Positions 4,347 to 8,397 of a stretch of DNA of 8,397 nt are shown here, piece after piece. Source of the stretch: CAZIWW01 sp964543275 (GTDB lineage Bacteria; Patescibacteriota; Minisyncoccia; Moranbacterales; UBA11712). The stretch's first letter is position 1. Every line of letters starts with the position of its first letter. Location: the NCBI GenBank assembly GCA_964543275.1, contig CAZIWW010000032.1:1-8397 (forward strand). The letters run 5' to 3'. A program made the translations under genes and the position numbers. Below the pieces are notes generated by a model that worked only from the letters and a program-made list of their open reading frames with translations, made no database searches and was not told where the DNA came from.

Positions 4347-6419
4347 TTAGAATTCCAATTCCTTCACTCTTTCCCAATCCGATTCATCGAGAACCACGAT
4401 TTCATCGTCGCCGATTATATACAGATAGTCGTTGATGTAGATGGCCCGGCGGGCTTTAATGCCGCTTACTGTTTTAGCCAAGCCTAACTCGTCGCCAGCG
4501 TACGAAAACACATAGCCGCCTTTGCTTCCCGGCAAAAAGAAAACCTGATGCTTTTTGTCCAGCAGAAAAGCGTGATGAGTGCTAGCTATCTCCGACCAGT
4601 GCTCGTCTAAATTATAAGTGTTCATTTCTTTTGGATTCTTGGGCGAACTAACATCAAACAAAGTTACTTTCACTTTGTTGTCTTCCTTGCCAATCCCCAG
4701 AATTTTATCTTTGTCCAGAGGATGAAGATAAGAAGAGTAACCTGGAATTTTAAGTTCTCCCTTAAGCTCCGGCTTTTTTGGATCAGATAGGTCCAAGACA
4801 AAGAACGGATCAATTTGCTTGAAGGTAACTACATAACCCTTGTCTCCAATAAACCTCACTGAATAAATTCTTTCCTCCAGTCCTAAATCTTTAACTGAAC
4901 CGATTTCTTTAAGATTTTTGTCAAGAATATAAACATCGTTGGCGCTAGTTTCCGATCCGCCGATGCCAAAACCCCGCCATCCGCCGCCGACTGTTGTGGC
5001 AACGCGCAAATGATCTCCGTATTCATCCAATGAAAACTGATTAAGCGGTTTTCCGTTAACATTGCCGGCGGCTAAAATTTCAAGCTTATCCACATCAATC
5101 TTCACAATGCCCGTATTTTCCAGCTCCCGAATGTGAGTTTTTGAATATTCCCGCATTTTATTTTCCATCTCATTTTCCATTTTCATCCTTTCGTCCTTGT
5201 CAAGCGAACTTTTGTAGCGGTCCATAATTCCATAGAACTCCGTCATTTTAGCATTGTCGCTTATGTCATACCCTCGCAGTTTTTCCATTTTTTCCACCAC
5301 CCAATCGGCAACCAAGCCTCTGGTTTCTCTAAAAAAATTAGTGACATATTTAATCAAGTCGCCGGGATAATAATAAGTCGCGTAGATGGCATTGGGGGAC
5401 ATATAAATTACAGACTCGCTGGAAGAGCCGATAAAGGCAACTGTCTTTCCAACTTCCCCCGCCGCGGCGTCAAGCTCCATCACGGTGTAAGTGACATCAG
5501 TCGGAACATTGGTTGCGGGATGATATATGTCCGCACACTTAACAGTTACCGGTTGACCATTTACAGAGAATGGCTCAATCGGGCAAGGTCGATTAAGGTT
5601 TATAACATTCTTAGCCACTACATAAACCTTATCTCCATAAAGTCTAGCCTCTTCAATTCGGCTATTGTCTTTCAACTCTATGCTCCACTTTTCTTTGGGA
5701 GAAGCCGGGTCGGTCACATCGTAGCCGTAAATTCTATTATCATTATCGCCTCCGTAATAATTGCTCTTGGGAAAAATTATTAAAGTGTTTTTGTATAAAA
5801 GTAGGTCGCCCTGTTTCTCAATTTCGGCGTCGACTTTCAAGTCTGTTGGAGGAAAAGCTTTTATGTTCTTCACGACGCCTGTTTTTCTTCTTGGCGGAAT
5901 TGGCGGAATTACATCCGATTCTACCTCCAGGTCTCGAAGAGGCATAATTTCGGATCTGGACGAAGAAAAATAAATTTCTTTGCCGCTTGTTTTGACAATA
6001 TCCGGCTCGTCAATCCCCATCACTTGAACATTGGTTTCCGAAACTCTCTCCGGCGCCGCTTGTTTTTCAGCCGCGCTCGGAGCCGGACCCGTTTCCAAGC
6101 TCTCCGCCTCCATCACGTCGCCTCTCCCCAACATCCCCAAGCCGCCGCCCATATATCCCGACGGAGCTTTCTCGAGATATTCCTTAAATTCCCGCTCGGA
6201 ATTGAATCTCTTCACGCCTAAATTCTCTTTAGCTGTACGGATTTTTTTCAGTTCATTCGGAAGTTCTGGCAGAGAGATAACCTGATATTTACTCAAAACA
6301 ACAAATACTCCGATAACTCCTAAAATGACTGCCAGCAGCGCTATAGTAAATTTAGTATTTATTTCCCCCTGCACTTTAATGATTTTTTTGATCCTCTTTT
6401 GTTTTTGTTTTCGAACCAT
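4347..6419 (-). CDS. Membrane-anchored beta-propeller domain protein (Beta_propel family)
   Basis: A 690-residue protein with a Lys/Arg-rich N-terminus (2-15) and one hydrophobic segment (about 24-43), a signal anchor leaving the rest outside the membrane. After a Gly/Pro/Ala-rich linker (84-128) comes the family hallmark MGIDEPDIVKTSG (134-146). Other family blocks are NQFSLDEYGDHLRVATT (460-476), YSVRFIGDKGYVVTF (519-533) with DPFFVLDLSDP (537-547), and IPGYSSYLHPLD (558-569). These blade motifs belong to a domain known mostly from archaea and CPR bacteria; its biochemical function is not established. About 360-435 is a charged, helix-prone insert rich in Lys, Glu and Met that interrupts the propeller and probably projects as a helical or coiled-coil arm. 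Cys279 and Cys295 could form a disulfide. The start is the first Met ahead of the anchor; no Shine-Dalgarno. Stop TAA. A surface or periplasm-like role is inferred. Confidence 0.9.
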   Translation of the reverse strand: MVRKQKQKRIKKIIKVQGEINTKFTIALLAVILGVIGVFVVLSKYQVISLPELPNELKKIRTAKENLGVKRFNSEREFKEYLEKAPSGYMGGGLGMLGRGDVMEAESLETGPAPSAAEKQAAPERVSETNVQVMGIDEPDIVKTSGKEIYFSSSRSEIMPLRDLEVESDVIPPIPPRRKTGVVKNIKAFPPTDLKVDAEIEKQGDLLLYKNTLIIFPKSNYYGGDNDNRIYGYDVTDPASPKEKWSIELKDNSRIEEARLYGDKVYVVAKNVINLNRPCPIEPFSVNGQPVTVKCADIYHPATNVPTDVTYTVMELDAAAGEVGKTVAFIGSSSESVIYMSPNAIYATYYYPGDLIKYVTNFFRETRGLVADWVVEKMEKLRGYDISDNAKMTEFYGIMDRYKSSLDKDERMKMENEMENKMREYSKTHIRELENTGIVKIDVDKLEILAAGNVNGKPLNQFSLDEYGDHLRVATTVGGGWRGFGIGGSETSANDVYILDKNLKEIGSVKDLGLEERIYSVRFIGDKGYVVTFKQIDPFFVLDLSDPKKPELKGELKIPGYSSYLHPLDKDKILGIGKEDNKVKVTLFDVSSPKNPKEMNTYNLDEHWSEIASTHHAFLLDKKHQVFFLPGSKGGYVFSYAGDELGLAKTVSGIKARRAIYINDYLYIIGDDEIVVLDESDWERVKELEF

Positions 6420-6570
6420 AGCATTTTTAAAATTGTTACTTACTTTAAATTACAAAACTCCTAAAACTTAGTTTTCTTTTGCAGGCACGAATTAAACTAA
6501 TATTCACACTAAAAATAACGAAGGGATGGATTTTATGATTTAAAATAATTAAACATTTTTTAAGGCGGGT

Positions 6571-6876
6571 ATGCCTCGCAAAGCAAATCACGCCAATTTA
6601 ACCATGGACCGCAAGATAATCAAAAACGAAATCAAGCAAAGAACAACAAACGCAAACCTTCAAGCGTCTTTGGCTGAAAAGCCAAGAACAAATAATTCTT
6701 TGATTTCAATTTATCAAAAAGATGCTGATCCTGCTTTTCTACACGGCTCAATTAGAACCGCGGAGTTAAATTCGCCGCCGGTCCGTAATAATTATCACAA
6801 GCCGGCAGTTTTTTTATCTGGAAAGATCTACTTCTTCTTCCTCACACCTTTAAAAGGCTTCCGATCGAACTTCTGA
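6571..6876 (+). CDS. Doubtful 101-residue hypothetical ORF
   Basis: The frame starts MPRKANHANL and has no domain I recognise; it is mildly basic and rich in Asn, Lys and Thr. AAGG lies nine to six bases before the ATG as a weak ribosome-binding site. Against it: the last 16 codons run antisense through the small basic protein gene (6828-6998), where the sequence turns into a Phe run. A terminator-like hairpin with seven Ts also falls inside the frame at 6777-6815, and codon use shows no clear bias. It may be spurious, or the stretch may be a non-coding transcript. Confidence 0.25.
   Translation: MPRKANHANLTMDRKIIKNEIKQRTTNANLQASLAEKPRTNNSLISIYQKDADPAFLHGSIRTAELNSPPVRNNYHKPAVFLSGKIYFFFLTPLKGFRSNF
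6669..6686 (+). other. Seven-pair hairpin with GAAA tetraloop
   Basis: TTTGGCT (6669-6675) pairs with AGCCAAG (6680-6686), one pair being a terminal G-U on the plus strand, around a GAAA loop. GNRA loops are typical of structured RNAs. It lies upstream of the terminator-like hairpin on the same strand, so a small plus-strand RNA is conceivable. It could also be chance within coding sequence. Confidence 0.3.
6777..6815 (+). terminator. Terminator-like hairpin followed by seven Ts
   Basis: GCCGG (6777-6781) pairs with CCGGC (6802-6806), plus an inner U-G pair, with a loop of 18 bases. AG and TTTTTTT (6809-6815) follow. On the plus strand this reads as a short GC-rich stem and U-tract. The long loop lowers confidence. 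It would end a rightward transcript starting upstream, for which no firm gene is seen. Confidence 0.35.
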
Positions 6877-6998
6877 TCAATGAACTGTTTCTTCGCTGTT
6901 TCTCTTTTAGTCCATCTTTTATTTCTGGGGCTTTTTACCTGATCGCGTTTTTTCACGCAACCTACCCGGCCTTTGCCCCTTTCCTTGTTTTTAGCCAT
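6828..6998 (-). CDS. Small basic conserved protein, 56 residues
   Basis: A complete short frame runs from ATG at 6998 to TAG at 6828. The product begins MAKNKERGKGRVGCVKKRDQ, continues with SPRNKRWTKRET (23-34) and ends FKGVRKKK (49-56). It is strongly basic, about 40% Lys plus Arg. I recall similar short proteins (a GRVGCVK-x-R-x-Q-V start, a W-x-KR-x-T middle, a KPFKGVR-K end) as conserved hypotheticals in CPR and other bacteria; this was not searched. The composition suggests nucleic-acid or ribosome association, but no function is established. It lies 72 bases downstream of the 210-residue gene on the same strand and may share its transcript. No clear Shine-Dalgarno. Confidence 0.8.
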   Translation of the reverse strand: MAKNKERGKGRVGCVKKRDQVKSPRNKRWTKRETAKKQFIDQKFDRKPFKGVRKKK

Positions 6999-7047
6999 AG
7001 ATTTGTCTTAACTCTTGTCTCTTATTAGGTTAGAATCCCGTCGTCTC

Positions 7048-7078
7048 AAAGCAAAAAGAAAAAAATAAGCTTATTTCC
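7048..7078 (-). terminator. Weak AT-only hairpin with T-rich tail after the 210-residue gene
   Basis: On the minus strand the stop codon region folds as AAATA-AGCT-TATTT (7076-7063) and runs into TTTTCTTTTT. All pairs are A-U, so termination would be inefficient at best. It may set the level of the downstream 56-residue gene. Confidence 0.25.
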
Positions 7079-7703
7079 TTTTTATTCTAGATAAACCGCC
7101 ACGGAAACTCAAGCGACTAGTATTTCTATAAATTGAGCTTTTTGGAGAAAGTGCGGGAAACACGCTGCCCCTGCTAGGCAGAGAAGATCGATTGCTTACA
7201 GAACTATTAAAACCTTTGCCTCGGAGATAATTCCTGGTATACGCTCTCGCGGAACGAGCGGCTTCACCCCTTGCACCTAAACGGCTTGGCTGGTCCTTGA
7301 CATCACGACTGGCATTCCCGCTTCTGCCTCCGCCCCCGGAAAATAAGCCTAGGAAACCTCCACCGCCGGAACTTTCAGATCTTCTCGCTCCTTTCCTCTC
7401 TTTCTTTGGATACTTATACTTTGGACCGTATTTTATCAGTTCCCTAGCTAAAAGCCTGACCTCCTTTTGGTCGATATCGTCGCCGGCATTCCGTTTTAAT
7501 TCGCCCAAAACCATTCTCATCTCGTCAACCGTGATGCCGTCGCCGGCCGAATGCTTTTTCATTCCCTGAAAAAACCGCTCTCGTTCTTCGTCTCTGTTTA
7601 AAACTTCCGCGATCTTCGGATTTTTGAGAAGTTTCTTCATAGCGCGGCTATACTTGCTTCTTCTCGCTCGCAAATCCCTCGCGGTAAACATTTTCTTAGG
7701 CAT
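7071..7703 (-). CDS. Hypothetical basic protein with duplicated 20-residue helical unit and Gly/Ser/Arg-rich tail
   Basis: A 210-residue protein I cannot assign. Residues 1-50 are highly basic and helix-prone. Residues 53-72 and 73-92 are direct tandem copies of one pattern, A-G-D-x-I-x-x-x-E-[MV]-R-x-[VL]-x-x-E-L: AGDGITVDEM... followed by AGDDIDQKEV... They recall a degenerate EF-hand or helix-turn-helix pair, but the D-x-D-x-D-G calcium loop is not met. After about 105 the chain is low-complexity, with two GGGG runs at 113-116 and 123-126 around FLGLFS. Arg/Ser-rich sequence follows to the end, probably disordered. There is no signal peptide or membrane segment, so a cytoplasmic nucleic-acid-associated role is a guess. 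The first Met (7703) has no Shine-Dalgarno; Met5 is an alternative start. Upstream lies the structured mini-ORF region. Stop TAA. The stable long frame and the internal repeat support it being real. Confidence 0.75.
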   Translation of the reverse strand: MPKKMFTARDLRARRSKYSRAMKKLLKNPKIAEVLNRDEERERFFQGMKKHSAGDGITVDEMRMVLGELKRNAGDDIDQKEVRLLARELIKYGPKYKYPKKERKGARRSESSGGGGFLGLFSGGGGRSGNASRDVKDQPSRLGARGEAARSARAYTRNYLRGKGFNSSVSNRSSLPSRGSVFPALSPKSSIYRNTSRLSFRGGLSRIKRK

Positions 7704-7725
7704 AGTTTTTGTTTTAGTTTTTTAA

Positions 7726-7855
7726 ATGTCTCATCTGGTCGCAATTACTGAACGCCGCTCGAACTATATTTGAGCGGAAGTTTGCGCCCTAACTGGCGCA
7801 TATCTCGCCCAGCGGCTCACTCCCCTTGCCTTGGGTGAGGTTTGTGCCGAGACAT
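7726..7855 (+). ncRNA. Candidate structured RNA: three hairpins closed by a 7-bp stem
   Basis: The closing stem is ATGTCTC (7726-7732) with GAGACAT (7849-7855). Inside are three hairpins. P1 is CCGCTCGAA (7755-7763) with TTTGAGCGG (7769-7777), five-base loop. P2 is TGCGCC (7783-7788) with GGCGCA (7795-7800), six-base loop. P3 is CTCACTC (7816-7822) with GGGTGAG (7833-7839). P1 and P3 each contain one G-U pair on the plus strand that would be an A-C mismatch on the minus strand, which favours a plus-strand RNA. I recognise no known family; it is too long and wrongly ordered for a tRNA. No promoter or T-run was found on the plus strand. The same bases overlap a minus-strand mini-ORF with a strong ribosome-binding site, so a minus-strand leader is the main alternative. 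Confidence 0.35.
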
Positions 7856-7876
7856 CCAGAGTATTTTCTTTGCCAT
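7817..7876 (-). CDS. 19-codon mini-ORF (leader peptide or decayed gene start)
   Basis: MAKKILWMSRHKPHPRQGE, then TGA. It has the best ribosome-binding site on this strand, AGGAGGG five bases before the ATG, and a plausible promoter upstream. A start of the form K-K-I-L-W-[ML]-S-R-H-x-P resembles, from memory, the first beta strand of conserved hypothetical proteins of CPR bacteria; so it may be the surviving start of a broken gene. Neither of the other two frames continues far past the stop. Alternatively it is a leader peptide: its stop overlaps hairpin P3 and it precedes the 210-residue gene by 113 bases. Both readings are inference. Confidence 0.4.
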   Translation of the reverse strand: MAKKILWMSRHKPHPRQGE

Positions 7877-7881
7877 CAAAA

Positions 7882-7888
7882 CCCTCCT
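7882..7888 (-). promoter_or_regulatory. Strong Shine-Dalgarno of the mini-ORF
   Basis: AGGAGGG (7888-7882 on the minus strand) sits five bases upstream of ATG at 7876. Its strength contrasts with the absence of such a site before the 210-residue, 56-residue, beta-propeller and nth genes. Confidence 0.6.
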
Positions 7889-7929
7889 TTCAGTTGGTTT
7901 GGCGTTACGGGACTCAAAGAGCATAAGAA

Positions 7930-7958
7930 ACTTTACCTGAAATCTGTTAAAGAATCAA
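7930..7958 (-). promoter_or_regulatory. Possible promoter for the mini-ORF and the 210-residue gene
   Basis: TTGATT (7958-7953) and TAAAGT (7935-7930), each four of six consensus matches, are spaced exactly 17 bases apart on the minus strand. A transcript would begin near 7923, about 47 bases before the mini-ORF. Confidence 0.3.
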
Positions 7959-7972
7959 GTGTTTTGTGGTGT

Positions 7973-8397
7973 TTATGTCATTCTGTTTTCAATTTTGTAC
8001 TTTGTCACCTCAGATACATTTGGGTGCAGTTTAACGGCGTTTAGCACCTCCGGTTCACTCGTTAATTCCGCTAAACGGTCTAATATATCGCTTGGACTGT
8101 TTGGATTGTTCGCAATCACCATTCGCACATAGTCCGGCGCTTCTTCCAATGCTCGTCGCATTGAATTTTCCGGGACATTTGGATTGCAGAAAGCGAGCGT
8201 TCTGACGTTAAAATTCTCGTCCATAGAGAGAAGATTTAGAACAAATGGATCCGCGCCATCAGCAGCTTCTCGGCGTTTTTCTTCAAGCGACCACTCGGCC
8301 ACCTCTCGCTTTCTACCTTCAAGCCCTTGATCTATTTCAGCACACATAGAATCAATATCTGCAAGTAGTTTTTTAGCATCAAGCGAACCCTCGACTT
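7973..8397 (-). CDS. LRV/HEAT-like repeat protein (5' end outside window)
   Basis: The frame is open to the right edge: 140 residues are visible, and a Met at 8347 is internal rather than the proven start. The first 50 visible residues are charged and helical (KRREAADGADP near 40-50). The rest is built of 24-28-residue repeats beginning N-V-R-T-L-A-F-C-NPNVP (63-75), Y-V-R-M-V-I-A-NNPNSP (89-101) and V-L-N-A-V-K-L-HPNVS (117-128). This V-R-x-x-V-A-x-N-P-N-[TS]-P pattern is that of leucine-rich repeat variant (LRV) proteins, which form alpha-solenoid scaffolds for protein binding. No signal peptide or membrane segment is visible. Partner unknown. Stop TAA at 7973. It lies upstream of the mini-ORF region on the same strand, separated by about 96 bases. 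Confidence 0.8.
   Translation of the reverse strand, partial: VEGSLDAKKLLADIDSMCAEIDQGLEGRKREVAEWSLEEKRREAADGADPFVLNLLSMDENFNVRTLAFCNPNVPENSMRRALEEAPDYVRMVIANNPNSPSDILDRLAELTSEPEVLNAVKLHPNVSEVTKYKIENRMT

Larger units (their letters stand above)
6420..6827. other. 408-base stretch without a confident gene
   Basis: The first part (6420-6560) is very AT-rich and should hold the minus-strand promoter of the beta-propeller gene, but I find no convincing -35/-10 pair. The rest holds a doubtful plus-strand ORF, a GAAA-loop hairpin and a terminator-like hairpin, all listed separately. No minus-strand coding sequence is evident here. Confidence 0.5.

Noticed and set aside
5520..6285. Plus-strand open frames opposite the beta-propeller gene
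   Set aside because: They overlap each other in different frames, have no ribosome-binding sites and lie antisense to a protein with clear family motifs.
7726..7855. Cloverleaf-like layout read as a tRNA or tmRNA
   Set aside because: The span is about 130 bases. There is no T-arm consensus, no recognisable anticodon arm in the right place and no CCA-proximal features, so only a generic structured RNA is proposed.
7817..7876. TGA recoded as glycine (as in Gracilibacteria/SR1), which would lengthen the mini-ORF
   Set aside because: The large genes (guaB, nth, beta-propeller, DedA) are complete without in-frame TGA, and reading through the TGA gives only about 23 more codons before TAA. Seven genes ending in TAA/TAG is too few to infer recoding.

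Overview
The window looks like a chromosomal piece of a Candidate Phyla Radiation (Patescibacteria) bacterium, most likely Parcubacteria-like. This is inferred from gene content, not from a marker gene. The supporting signs are a secreted protein with repeated G-W-x-x-F motifs, a membrane-anchored archaeal/CPR-type beta-propeller protein (Beta_propel family), a very small basic protein of a type I recall from such genomes, LRV-type repeats, AT-rich spacers and mostly absent Shine-Dalgarno sites. The genetic code appears standard: all seven genes whose 3' ends are visible stop at TAA or TAG, and none contains an internal TGA.

Layout. 1-932 (minus): secreted surface-type protein, C-terminus outside the window, with a good extended -10 promoter. 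933-1092: spacer with a perfect DnaA-box 9-mer, four tandem 7-bp repeats and a hairpin. 1093-1710 (minus): DedA/VTT membrane protein with altered key residues. 1711-1988: divergent promoter region; the guaB side carries a leader that can fold in two mutually exclusive ways. 1989-3452 (plus): full-length IMP dehydrogenase (guaB), clearly richer in G+C than its neighbours, with a strong Shine-Dalgarno site. 3485-3518: strong hairpin terminator, probably shared by guaB and the convergent nth. 3656-4294 (minus): endonuclease III (nth) with an incomplete iron-sulfur motif. 4347-6419 (minus): beta-propeller protein, 52 bases upstream of nth and probably co-transcribed. 6420-6827: 400-base region with a doubtful plus-strand ORF, a GAAA-loop hairpin and a terminator-like hairpin. 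6828-6998 (minus): 56-residue basic protein. 7071-7703 (minus): 210-residue basic protein with a duplicated 20-residue helical unit and a Gly/Ser/Arg-rich tail. 7704-7972: a 19-codon ORF behind the best ribosome-binding site on the minus strand, embedded in a stretch that can fold into a closed three-hairpin structure. 7973-8397 (minus): C-terminal part of an LRV/HEAT-like repeat protein, N-terminus outside the window.

How the genes fit together. There is no coherent multi-gene pathway: guaB (guanine nucleotide synthesis), nth (base-excision repair) and several envelope or unknown proteins sit side by side, as is usual in small CPR genomes. The parts most worth a second look are the structured region with a mini-ORF at 7726-7888, the guaB leader, the atypical composition of guaB, and the C-terminal end of nth. 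I see no CRISPR array, transposase, rRNA or tRNA.
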